Shown here: positions 52,557 to 60,370 of the stretch, piece after piece
How positions within the stretch are numbered: position 1 is the stretch's first letter
How the letters are laid out: each line of letters opens with the position of its first letter
NCBI GenBank assembly: GCA_016716325.1
Contig: JADJWO010000001.1
Span: 1,488,001-1,552,000, forward strand
Direction of reading: 5' to 3'
Origin: Nitrosomonadales bacterium
GTDB lineage: Bacteria > Pseudomonadota > Gammaproteobacteria > Burkholderiales > Gallionellaceae
DNA: 64,000 nucleotides
Program-made: the position numbers and the translations under genes
The notes under the pieces: generated by a model
What the model was told of the DNA's origin: nothing
Databases searched by the model: none
What the model saw: only the letters and a program-made list of their open reading frames with translations

Positions 52557-52902
52557 TTTTCCACCCCTTTTACTTTAAATTTCCTGCGCGCAATATCGAT
52601 CCGGATCTCAATCTGCGAATCCGGTTTAACTCAAATAAAAATCAACTTTGTTTTAGTTGGGAATTTCAAATCACTAAACAGACGCATCTATACCACTATA
52701 AAACATTCAACGGTGCGCGATGCTAACCCAGCCGTTTGCGGGGTGTCAACCAAAGCGTCCCTATTTATCGTTATCGCCCATCTTCTCGATTCTTTATACA
52801 TGGCAGTCGCGATCTACAAATCCCTGTCCGGTCTCCCGGACACATAGTAGGCTATTTTGCATTTTGGCCATATATGCCGAAATGCATAGATAGTTCGGCC
52901 TA
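52557..52902. other. intergenic region upstream of the secretion operon
   Basis: These 346 bp are AT-rich and should hold the promoter of the transporter-exoprotein operon. I see no gene, no clear -35/-10 pair and no strong hairpin here. A MITE-like element follows. Confidence 0.5.
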
Positions 52903-53096
52903 TTGAGCCTTCCATAAATCAGGACAAGACGATCAGAAATGAAGTCGAGTGAAGTAATAGCCGCGTCATTCCCGCGCAAGCGGGAATCCAGTGGGTTTAA
53001 TGAAAATGCATTTTTTCTTGCTGGATTCCCGCTTTGCGAGCAACCGCTATGCGGCTTGCCTGCTTACCCCTTTGCGCGGGAATGACGACTTAGAGG
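52903..53096. mobile_element. chimeric MITE: TA-type left half joined to IS5-type right half
   Basis: The left end (TA, then TTGAGCCTTCCATAA) and the first palindrome with GTGGGTTTAATGAAAATGCA match the TA-flanked family (copy C). The second palindrome carries the same foreign segment of about 39 bp (CCGCTATGCGG) and the GAATGACGACTT exit found in the IS5-type element at 19997-20145. The right inverted repeat is missing; the sequence runs into the brnA stop codon at 53097. Confidence 0.7.
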
Positions 53097-53405
53097 TCAT
53101 CGGCGCTGCGCGGCTTTATCTTTATCGCGCAGCGTCCGTGTGGACTGCCGGGTTGGGGCTTGACCATCAACATAAGCGTCGAGAAGTCGGCGAATCATGC
53201 GCTGGTACTGAGTGTGATGCTTTGAGGCCTCCGACTTGAAGAACTCGATGCTCTTCTTGCTCAGGGCCAGAGTTACTTTCACACCTTCTTCACGAAATGC
53301 CAATTCGGCCGGCGAGGGGAGGAAGTCTGAAACCACCTGAACCTTGCCAAGGGGTTCATCGGTATATTTGATTTTAGTTTCGGCCTTGTTCGTTTTCGCG
53401 CTCAT
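53097..53405 (-). CDS. brnA: BrnA-family antitoxin
   Basis: A 102-residue protein with the BrnA/CopG-like ribbon-helix-helix region (GVKVTLALSKKSIEFFKSEA, YQRMIRRLLDAYV). I chose ATG 53405 (MSAKTNKAETKIKYTDEPLG), which overlaps the brnT gene by 32 bp. It neutralises BrnT and should repress the operon. The stop codon directly borders a MITE remnant. Confidence 0.9.
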   Translation of the reverse strand: MSAKTNKAETKIKYTDEPLGKVQVVSDFLPSPAELAFREEGVKVTLALSKKSIEFFKSEASKHHTQYQRMIRRLLDAYVDGQAPTRQSTRTLRDKDKAAQRR

Positions 53406-53667
53406 AGATCGCCTTTCCTTTGCGCCAATAACCGGCGCCGATGATTCGAATAACCGAAGCGCGGTAAGTGAACCGCACCGTGAGCACACCGCCGTCAACT
53501 TCGCCAAAGCAATAGAACCGCTCTTCGGTCTGGCTGTGTGCCTCGTCTTTGGCTATCACGCGCTGCGGGTCCGCAAAGGCGTATTGGGCACGTGAGAAGG
53601 AGACTCCATGCTTCCCCTGATTTTCGGCGTCCTTGTCGGGATCCCAATCAAAGCGAGTTTCAGCCAT
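53374..53667 (-). CDS. brnT: BrnT-family ribonuclease toxin
   Basis: A 97-residue toxin with the BrnT signatures RFDWDPDKDAENQGKHGVSF, DEAHSQTEERFYCFGEVDGG and VRFTYRASVIRIIGAGYWRK, the last Arg/Tyr-rich motif typical of DUF497 proteins. It is expected to inhibit translation by RNA cleavage. Gene order toxin-antitoxin with overlap is the normal brnTA layout. Confidence 0.93.
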   Translation of the reverse strand: MAETRFDWDPDKDAENQGKHGVSFSRAQYAFADPQRVIAKDEAHSQTEERFYCFGEVDGGVLTVRFTYRASVIRIIGAGYWRKGKAIYERENEQGRN

Positions 53668-53756
53668 GGGTGCAGAGTAGCATTAGTCCATACAAAAAGC
53701 CATACGGCAATATGGAAAGCTATAACGAGGCTCGCTGCGCTCACGTTCACCCTACG

Positions 53757-53812
53757 GCCACAAGAGTCTTCACCGCGAGCCCCGCGCCCAGCCGGTCACT
53801 CGACAGTTTGCG
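53757..53812 (-). pseudogene. remnant copy of the glmS 3' end (distal)
   Basis: On the minus strand CTGTCGAGTGACC and the following GGCTGGGCGCGGG repeat the glmS end and its flank (54050-54092), ending in AAGACTCTTGTG. Only the last two or three codons and the stop remain of the coding part. Confidence 0.75.
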
Positions 53813-53929
53813 CATCACCCGGCAAGCCGGGCTCCTGCAACTTCTTCTGGCTTGTGGCTTTGGCCGGTGCGCTGCACCTTAACGTTCGTTACACTCACGT
53901 TCACCCTACGGGTACAAGAGCCTCCGCCG

Positions 53930-53992
53930 TAAACCGCGCACTAAATCCATCACTCAACCGTGACGGATTTAGCCAAGTTGCAAGGCTTGTGG
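53930..53992 (-). pseudogene. remnant copy of the glmS 3' end (proximal)
   Basis: The minus strand encodes KPCNLAKSVTVE followed by TGA, matching the GlmS C-terminus KPRNLAKSVTVE with diverged codons, then a flank ending in GGCTCTTGTACCCG like that of glmS. The 407-bp gap 53668-54074 is thus mostly diverged tandem copies of glmS-end units. Confidence 0.8.
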
Positions 53993-54074
53993 TTCCGACC
54001 GCCCTTTCGGGCTTAACTTGCTGCGCAACCCTCCGGGTACAAGAGTCTTCACCGCAAGTCCCGCGCCCAGCCGG

Positions 54075-55898
54075 TCACTCGACAGTGACCGACTTGGCAA
54101 GATTGCGGGGCTTGTCCACATCGGTGCCTTTTTGCAATGCGACGTAGTAGGCCAGCAGTTGCAGCGGAAGGGTGTGCAGGATCGGGCTCAGGTAACCGGC
54201 ATGTTCCGGCATCTGCATGATGTGGATGCCGTCCGCCTCTTTGATATGTGTTTCCGCGTCCGCGAATACATACAGTTCGCCGCCGCGCGCGCGCACTTCC
54301 TGCAGGTTGGATTTGAGCTTTTCCAGCAACGCGTCGTTCGGCGCCACCGAGATGACCGGCATGTTCTTGTCCACCAGTGCCAGCGGGCCATGCTTCAGTT
54401 CGCCTGCCGGATATGCCTCGGCGTGGATGTAGGATATCTCCTTGAGTTTGAGCGCGCCTTCCAGCGCGATCGGATAATGCAAGCCGCGCCCCAGGAAAAG
54501 CGCGTTATGTTTGTCGACAAACTGTTCGGCAAGTTTGGCGATCTGTGGCTCCAGTTCCAGTACCTTTTGTGTCGCGCTGGGAAGATGACGCAATTCATGC
54601 AGGTGTTGCTGCTCCTGCTGTGCGGTCATGCGGCCACGCGTCTTGGCCAGCACCAGGGTCAGCAGGAACAATGCGGCAAGCTGTGTAGTGAAGGCTTTGG
54701 TGGAGGCCACCCCGATCTCCGGTCCCGCGCGGGTCAGCAGGCGCAGCTTGCATGAGCGTACCAGCGCGCTCTCCGGTACGTTACAGATCGCCAGCGTGTG
54801 TGTGTGTCCTTGTGCCTTGGCATGGTTGAGCGCCGCCTGGGTGTCGGCGGTCTCGCCTGATTGCGAGACCACGACTACCAGCGACTTCGGGTTGGGCACG
54901 CTGACTCGGTAACGATATTCGCTGGCGATCTCCACGTTGCAGCGGATGCCGGCGATATCTTCCAGCCAGTAGCGCGCCACCAGTCCGGCGTGGTAGCTGG
55001 TGCCACAGGCCAGGATCAGGATGCTGTCTATGTCCGCCAGCGTCGCGGCCGCTTCCGCGCCGAAGATACCCGGCACCAGCGATTGGCTGTTGCATACCGA
55101 TTCGAGCGTATTCGCCAATGCCTGTGGTTGCTCGTGGATCTCTTTCTGCATGTAGTGACGATACAGGCCGAGTTCGACGCTTTCGTTGCTCAGCTCGCTC
55201 AGCTGGACGGGACGCTCGACCTGTTCACCCGTCGCATCGAATATCCGGTAGCCGGGACGTTCCAGCTCGACGACGTCGCCTTCTTCCAGATAGACCACTT
55301 TGCGCGTCACTGGCAGTAGCGCGGATACATCCGATGCGATGAAATACTCGCCCTCCCCCACGCCCAGCAACAACGGGCTGCCGCGTCGCGCGCAGATGAG
55401 GCGGTCCGGGTCATCGGAGGCAACCACGCCGATGGCATACGCGCCCACCAGTTCGGCCAGGGCGGCCCGGGTTGCAGCCAGCAGGGATCTGCTTGAAAAA
55501 TGGCTGTGGATCAGGTGTGCGATGACCTCGGTGTCGGTGTCGGAGGTGAACTCATATCCTGCTGCCGTCAGGCGGGTGCGCAGCTCTTCGTAGTTCTCGA
55601 TGATTCCGTTATGCACCACGGAGATGTGGTCGCGGCTCATGTGCGGATGCGCGTTGCGCTCGCTCGGCACGCCGTGCGTCGCCCAGCGGGTATGCGCTAT
55701 GCCGAGTTGCCCTTCCGTTGCGGCGCTACGTTCGCGCAGTTCGGCCACCCGCCCGGTACTGCGCACGCGTTCCAGCCTGCCATCGCGTACCACCACGAGG
55801 CCGGCGGAGTCATAACCGCGATATTCCAGACGTTGCAATCCCTCCAGCAGGATCGGCACGACATTCCGCTGCGCGATGGCACCTACGATTCCACACAT
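54075..55898 (-). CDS. glmS: glutamine-fructose-6-phosphate aminotransferase
   Basis: A 607-residue enzyme making glucosamine-6-phosphate for peptidoglycan and lipopolysaccharide. The N-terminal glutaminase domain starts with the nucleophile Cys (MCGIVGAIAQRN), with EYRGYDSAG and HTRWATHG; two SIS domains follow (ILACGTSYHAGLVARYW, SQSGETADTQAAL), and KSVTVE is the canonical C-terminus. It follows glmU, 162 bp apart, across a repeat cluster. No glmS ribozyme-like sequence is evident. Confidence 0.97.
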   Translation of the reverse strand: MCGIVGAIAQRNVVPILLEGLQRLEYRGYDSAGLVVVRDGRLERVRSTGRVAELRERSAATEGQLGIAHTRWATHGVPSERNAHPHMSRDHISVVHNGIIENYEELRTRLTAAGYEFTSDTDTEVIAHLIHSHFSSRSLLAATRAALAELVGAYAIGVVASDDPDRLICARRGSPLLLGVGEGEYFIASDVSALLPVTRKVVYLEEGDVVELERPGYRIFDATGEQVERPVQLSELSNESVELGLYRHYMQKEIHEQPQALANTLESVCNSQSLVPGIFGAEAAATLADIDSILILACGTSYHAGLVARYWLEDIAGIRCNVEIASEYRYRVSVPNPKSLVVVVSQSGETADTQAALNHAKAQGHTHTLAICNVPESALVRSCKLRLLTRAGPEIGVASTKAFTTQLAALFLLTLVLAKTRGRMTAQQEQQHLHELRHLPSATQKVLELEPQIAKLAEQFVDKHNALFLGRGLHYPIALEGALKLKEISYIHAEAYPAGELKHGPLALVDKNMPVISVAPNDALLEKLKSNLQEVRARGGELYVFADAETHIKEADGIHIMQMPEHAGYLSPILHTLPLQLLAYYVALQKGTDVDKPRNLAKSVTVE

Positions 55899-55918
55899 TG
55901 CCTAAACTCCTTCGTGCC

Positions 55919-56042
55919 GTCGTTCCCGCGCAAGCGGGAATCCAGATGATTAAATGATTTCCCGCGAAGCGGGACAGCGTTGCTGTTTTGTCCGCTTCGC
56001 GGAGTATTTTTTGCTGGATTCCCGCCTGCGCGGGAATGACGC
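55919..56042. repeat. REP-like palindrome cluster between glmU and glmS
   Basis: Facing palindromes CGTTCCCGCGCAAGCGGGAA (55920) and GGATTCCCGCCTGCGCGGGA (56016) flank a TCCCGCGAAGCGGGA... CGCTTCGCGG hairpin. On the glmU-glmS transcript this forms a large stem-loop. Confidence 0.8.
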
Positions 56043-56060
56043 ATGTGTTACCAGCCTGCT

Positions 56061-57422
56061 TTATTTTTTCTTCGCCGGCCGTTTCCAGCCCTTGATGGTT
56101 GTCTGTTTGCTGCGCGACAGGGTCAGCTCCCCTTCTGGTGCATCGCGGCTGATGGTCGAACCTGCACCGATGGTTGCGCCTTTGCCCACCGTAACGGGTG
56201 CGATCAGTTGCGTATCCGAGCCGATGAACGCATCGTCCTCGATGATGGTGCGGTGTTTGTTCGCGCCGTCGTAGTTGCAGGTGATGGTTCCGGCTCCGAC
56301 ATTGACGCGTCGACCTACCGTGCTGTCGCCGATGTAACTGAGGTGGTTGGCCTTGCTTCCCTGACCGATCTCGCTGTTCTTGATCTCGACGAAATTGCCG
56401 ACATGCGCGTCATCATGCAGCCTGGTCCCGGGCCGCAACCGCGCATAAGGGCCAATGTGGCAAGCGGCGCCTATCTGGCTGTCGTCGATGTGGCTGTATG
56501 GCGCGATCTGCGTATCCCGCGCAATGCTTGCATTGCGGATGACGCTGTAAGCGCCCACTCTCACCCTGTCTCCCAACGCCACGTCACCCTCGAAAACACA
56601 GCCGATATCGATCTCGACGTCGCGCCCGCAGACCAGCTTGCCGCGCACGTCGAGGCGCGCCGGATCGGCAAGCGTCACTCCGTGTGCGAGCAAGCGATCC
56701 GCTTCGACCTTCTGCCAGGTTCGTTCCAATTCCGCCAGCTGTGCCTTGCTATTGATGCCGTGTATTTCCCATTCCTGTGCAGGCTGTACGGTGTGTACCG
56801 GGATGCCCTGCCGGACTGCCATGCCGACGATGTCGGTCAGGTAGTACTCACTTTGCGCATTGTCATTGCTCAAACTTGCCAGCCAGCCGCGCAGCATTTT
56901 TGTCGGTGCAAGCAGGATGCCTGTGTTCACTTCCCGGATGTCACGCTGTTCGGGAGTTGCTTCCTTTTCTTCCACTATGCATTGCACGTCGCCCTGCTCG
57001 TCCCGAACGATGCGTCCGTAGCCCGCAGGATTGTCGAGATTGACGGTAAGCAGCACCAGACCCTCTCCCGCTTGCTGCATCTGGTGCAGGGTGCCGGGCT
57101 GGATCAGCGGTACATCGCCATATAGCACCAGCGTCCGGCCTTCATCGCCAAGATGCGGCACGGCTTGTTGCACTGCATGGCCCGTGCCGAGCTGGGGTTC
57201 CTGAATGATGAATTCAGCCTCGTATCGGCGCATCGCCTGTGGTACGGCTTCGCCGCCGTGTCCGTAGATCACACAAACTTTTCTGGGGTGGAACCGACTT
57301 GCGCAATCCAGCACATGCTGCACCAGTGGCTTGCCGGCCAGGGCGTGCAACACCTTGGGTTTGTCGGAATGCATGCGCGTGCCTTTACCGGCAGCGAGGA
57401 TGACGATATTCAGGTCGCTCAT
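56061..57422 (-). CDS. glmU: bifunctional N-acetylglucosamine-1-phosphate uridylyltransferase / glucosamine-1-phosphate acetyltransferase
   Basis: A 453-residue enzyme, normal length. The N-terminal pyrophosphorylase domain has LAAGKGTRMHSDKPKVLH; the C-terminal left-handed beta-helix carries hexapeptide repeats and the acetyltransferase residues around NFVEIKNSEIGQGSKANHLS and NVGAGTITCNYDGANKH. It makes UDP-GlcNAc in the cytoplasm. It follows the atp operon after a terminator and precedes glmS in the same pathway. Confidence 0.97.
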   Translation of the reverse strand: MSDLNIVILAAGKGTRMHSDKPKVLHALAGKPLVQHVLDCASRFHPRKVCVIYGHGGEAVPQAMRRYEAEFIIQEPQLGTGHAVQQAVPHLGDEGRTLVLYGDVPLIQPGTLHQMQQAGEGLVLLTVNLDNPAGYGRIVRDEQGDVQCIVEEKEATPEQRDIREVNTGILLAPTKMLRGWLASLSNDNAQSEYYLTDIVGMAVRQGIPVHTVQPAQEWEIHGINSKAQLAELERTWQKVEADRLLAHGVTLADPARLDVRGKLVCGRDVEIDIGCVFEGDVALGDRVRVGAYSVIRNASIARDTQIAPYSHIDDSQIGAACHIGPYARLRPGTRLHDDAHVGNFVEIKNSEIGQGSKANHLSYIGDSTVGRRVNVGAGTITCNYDGANKHRTIIEDDAFIGSDTQLIAPVTVGKGATIGAGSTISRDAPEGELTLSRSKQTTIKGWKRPAKKK

Positions 57423-57465
57423 ATGCGGGGCTTTTCAGAGATGATGAAGTATATCGCCCGCACAA

Positions 57466-57493
57466 CAAAAAAGCAGCCGAAGCTGCCTTTTTG
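57466..57493 (-). terminator. terminator of the atp operon with a UUCG tetraloop
   Basis: On the minus strand GCAGC and GCTGC (57486-57482, 57477-57473) enclose TTCG, with AAAAAG before and TTTTTT after. It follows the atpC stop by about 20 bases and is a textbook intrinsic terminator. Confidence 0.92.
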
Positions 57494-57513
57494 TTCGGGT
57501 GTACAGATATCCG

Positions 57514-57939
57514 TCAATGTACGTTCTTGCGCATTTGCTGGATGGCACGCAATTGGGCGATCGCTTCCAGCAACTCGGCCTGAGCTGCCGCGTAGTCGAT
57601 GTCGGAAGTGCGGTTCTTCATCGCCTCTTCTGCGGCCTGCTTGGCTTCCAGTGCACGGGCTTCATCCAGATCGTGACCGCGGATCGCGGTATCGGCCAGA
57701 ACGGTTACGACATCGGGCTGGATCTCCAGCATGCCGCCCGAAACGTAGATCAGCTCTTCCTGCTCCTGGTCCGGACGCTTGATGCGTACCGCTCCCGGTT
57801 TGATGCGCGTCAGCAGTGCGACGTGACGCGGGTAAATGCCCAACTCACCCATCTGTCCCGGAACGACGACGAATTCGGCCAGCCCCGAGAAGATGGATTC
57901 TTCTGCACTTACCACGTCTAGATGTACGGTCATTGCCAC
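57514..57939 (-). CDS. atpC: ATP synthase epsilon subunit
   Basis: About 141 residues: beta-sandwich N-domain (MTVHLDVVSAEESIFSGLAE, VPGQMGELGIYPRHVALL) and helical C-domain (DEARALEAKQAAEEAMKN). GTG 57939 gives MAMTVHLDVV and has GGGGG 5 bases upstream; ATG 57933 or 57951 are alternatives. It is the last gene of the operon. Confidence 0.93.
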   Translation of the reverse strand: MAMTVHLDVVSAEESIFSGLAEFVVVPGQMGELGIYPRHVALLTRIKPGAVRIKRPDQEQEELIYVSGGMLEIQPDVVTVLADTAIRGHDLDEARALEAKQAAEEAMKNRTSDIDYAAAQAELLEAIAQLRAIQQMRKNVH

Positions 57940-57957
57940 GGTTGCCCCCATTCCTGA

Positions 57958-59379
57958 TTATTGCAGTGTCTTGGCTTTTTCGACCGCTTCTTCGATGCCG
58001 CCAACCATGTAGAACGCTTGCTCCGGCAGGTGATCGTATTCGCCGTCTACAATGCCCTTGAACCCCTTGATGGTGTCCTTCAGCGTCACGTATTTGCCAG
58101 GCGCTCCGGTGAACACTTCGGCCACATGGAACGGCTGCGACAGGAAACGCTGGATCTTGCGCGCACGAGCTACGGCCAGTTTGTCTTCCGGTGCCAGTTC
58201 GTCCATGCCCAGAATGGCGATGATGTCGCGCAGTTCCTTGTAGCGCTGCAGAGTTGCCTGAACCTTACGGGCAACGCCGTAGTGCTCTTCGCCCACGACC
58301 AGCGGATCCAGCTGGCGGGAAGTGGAGTCCAGCGGATCGACCGCAGGGTAGATACCCAGCGAGGCGATGTCACGGCTCAACACGACGGTGGAGTCGAGGT
58401 GAAGGAAGGTGGTTGCCGGAGACGGGTCGGTCAAGTCATCCGCAGGAACGTATACGGCCTGGATGGAAGTGATCGATCCAACCTTGGTGGAGGTGATACG
58501 CTCTTGCAGACGGCCCATTTCTTCGGCCAGTGTCGGCTGGTAACCCACCGCGGATGGCATACGGCCCAGCAGTGCGGACACTTCGGTACCGGCCAGGGTG
58601 TAACGGTAGATGTTGTCCACGAAGAACAGGATGTCGCGGCCTTCGTCACGGAATTTTTCAGCCATGGTCAGACCGGACAGCGCCACGCGCAGACGGTTGC
58701 CGGGCGGTTCGTTCATCTGGCCGAACACCATCGCAACCTTGGATTTGGTGAAGTCTTCCTTGTCGATGACGCCGGCATCGGTCATTTCGTGATAGAAGTC
58801 GTTGCCTTCGCGGGTGCGCTCACCCACGCCGGCAAATACCGACAGGCCGCTATGCTGTTTGGCGATGTTGTTGATCAGTTCCAGCATGTTCACGGTCTTG
58901 CCCACGCCGGCGCCGCCGAACAGACCGACCTTGCCGCCCTTGGCGAACGGACAAACCAGGTCGATCACCTTGATGCCGGTTTCCAGCAGGTCGACAGACG
59001 GGGACAGTTCGTCGAATTTAGGTGCCTTCTGGTGGATTTCGCGGAATTCGTCGGATTTGATTTCACCCACTTCATCAATGGGGCGGCCCAGCACGTCCAT
59101 GATGCGGCCCAGCGTACCCATGCCGACGGGAACCTTGATTGCACTTCCGGTGGCGTTAACCAGCATGCCGCGACGCAGACCGTCGGATGATCCCATTGCA
59201 ATGGTACGCACAACGCCGTCGCCCAATTGTTGCTCGACCTCGAAAGTCAGGCCCGCTTCAACGGTTGCGTTATCCGCGTCCGCCAATTTCAGCGCCTCGT
59301 AAACCTTGGGCATTTTGTCGCGTGGAAATTCGATGTCAACCACCGCGCCGATACATTGAACAACCTTTCCTTGACTCAT
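57958..59379 (-). CDS. atpD: ATP synthase beta subunit
   Basis: A 473-residue catalytic F1 subunit with Walker A GGAGVGKTVNMLE, the catalytic Glu in GVGERTREGNDFYHEM, and SLGIYPAVDPLDSTSRQLDP. It is 52 bp after atpG. Standard length and order in atpBEFHAGDC. Confidence 0.97.
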   Translation of the reverse strand: MSQGKVVQCIGAVVDIEFPRDKMPKVYEALKLADADNATVEAGLTFEVEQQLGDGVVRTIAMGSSDGLRRGMLVNATGSAIKVPVGMGTLGRIMDVLGRPIDEVGEIKSDEFREIHQKAPKFDELSPSVDLLETGIKVIDLVCPFAKGGKVGLFGGAGVGKTVNMLELINNIAKQHSGLSVFAGVGERTREGNDFYHEMTDAGVIDKEDFTKSKVAMVFGQMNEPPGNRLRVALSGLTMAEKFRDEGRDILFFVDNIYRYTLAGTEVSALLGRMPSAVGYQPTLAEEMGRLQERITSTKVGSITSIQAVYVPADDLTDPSPATTFLHLDSTVVLSRDIASLGIYPAVDPLDSTSRQLDPLVVGEEHYGVARKVQATLQRYKELRDIIAILGMDELAPEDKLAVARARKIQRFLSQPFHVAEVFTGAPGKYVTLKDTIKGFKGIVDGEYDHLPEQAFYMVGGIEEAVEKAKTLQ

Positions 59380-59431
59380 TTTGAGATTCCCCGTCTAAAA
59401 ATTAATTCTGAATTCGTTAACCGTGCTGGTA

Positions 59432-60298
59432 TCAACCGATCGCGGCCGCGCCACCGACAATTTCCGAAATTTCCTTGGTAATGGCTGCCTGGCGTGCCTT
59501 GTTGTACACAAGCTTGAGTTCGCTGATGACGTTCTTCGCATTGTCCGAGGCGGCCTTCATAGCCACCATTCGCGAACTCTGTTCGGAAGCCATGTTCTCC
59601 ACGACAGCTTGATACACCAGGGATTCGATATAGCGCACCAGAAGCTCGTCTATAACCGGCTTGGCATCCGGCTCGTAGATATAGTCCCATGTACCGCTGG
59701 CCTTGCCTATTTGCTCCCCGGACAGCGGAAGCAACTGCTCGATGCGCGGTTCCTGCTTCATCGTGTTGACGAAGTGGTTATAGCTCAGGTGGATCGCATC
59801 GATCTCGCCGGCAACATACGCATCCAGCATGGCCTTCACTGCGCCGATCAGTTTTTCCATATGCGGTACATCGCCAAGACCGGTCAGATGGGATTTGACT
59901 TTGGCGCCTACGCGGCCCATGAAGCTGAAACCCTTGTTCCCGATTGGGCAGACAATGATCCCCTTGCCTTCTTCATCCCATGACTTCATGCGACTCACCA
60001 CGAGACGCAGTACATTGGTATTCAATCCGCCGCACAAGCCCTTGTCGGAAGTCACCACAATAAGGCCGACGTTCTTGATCGCTTCGCGTTTGACCAGGAA
60101 TGCATGCTTGTATTCCGGGTTGGCGCGCGACAGGTGCGCGGCAACGTTGCGTATCTTCTCGGCATATGGACGGGCGGCACGCATGCGTTCCTGCGCTTTG
60201 CGCATTTTTGCTGCGGCCACCATTTCCATCGCGCGCGTGATCTTGCGAGTGTTTTCGACACTCTTGATCTTCGTGCGGATTTCTTTGCTGCCTGCCAT
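59432..60298 (-). CDS. atpG: ATP synthase gamma subunit
   Basis: A 288-residue central-stalk subunit, with KEIRTKIKSVENTRKITRAM at the N-terminus and SRMVAMKAASDNAKNVISEL near the C-terminus. Its ribosome-binding site GGGAG, 6 bases before ATG 60298, is formed by the end of an inserted hairpin element that fills the spacer after atpA. Confidence 0.96.
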   Translation of the reverse strand: MAGSKEIRTKIKSVENTRKITRAMEMVAAAKMRKAQERMRAARPYAEKIRNVAAHLSRANPEYKHAFLVKREAIKNVGLIVVTSDKGLCGGLNTNVLRLVVSRMKSWDEEGKGIIVCPIGNKGFSFMGRVGAKVKSHLTGLGDVPHMEKLIGAVKAMLDAYVAGEIDAIHLSYNHFVNTMKQEPRIEQLLPLSGEQIGKASGTWDYIYEPDAKPVIDELLVRYIESLVYQAVVENMASEQSSRMVAMKAASDNAKNVISELKLVYNKARQAAITKEISEIVGGAAAIG

Positions 60299-60312
60299 GA
60301 TCTCTCCCGCTT

Positions 60313-60370
60313 ATAACCAACCACTTGGCAACCATTTCAGATTGCCTGGTGGGATGGCTTGTTGTTTTAT
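60313..60370. repeat. dispersed hairpin element, copy 5, in the atpA-atpG spacer
   Basis: On the minus strand the atpA stop TGA opens the element (TGATAAAACAACAAGCCAT) and GGTTGGTTAT closes it, followed by AAGCGGGAGAG that serves atpG. Stems TGGC/GCCA and ACC/GGT are kept. The same TGATAAAAC start occurs in copy 3 at 39034. Confidence 0.7.

Noticed and set aside
54075..56060. glmS ribozyme upstream of glmS
   Set aside because: That ribozyme is a Gram-positive feature; the 162-bp spacer holds only REP-like palindromes and no matching core.
23110..60370. Hairpin elements as integron attC sites
   Set aside because: They lack paired RYYYAAC and GTTRRRY core sites and are not next to promoterless cassettes or an integrase.
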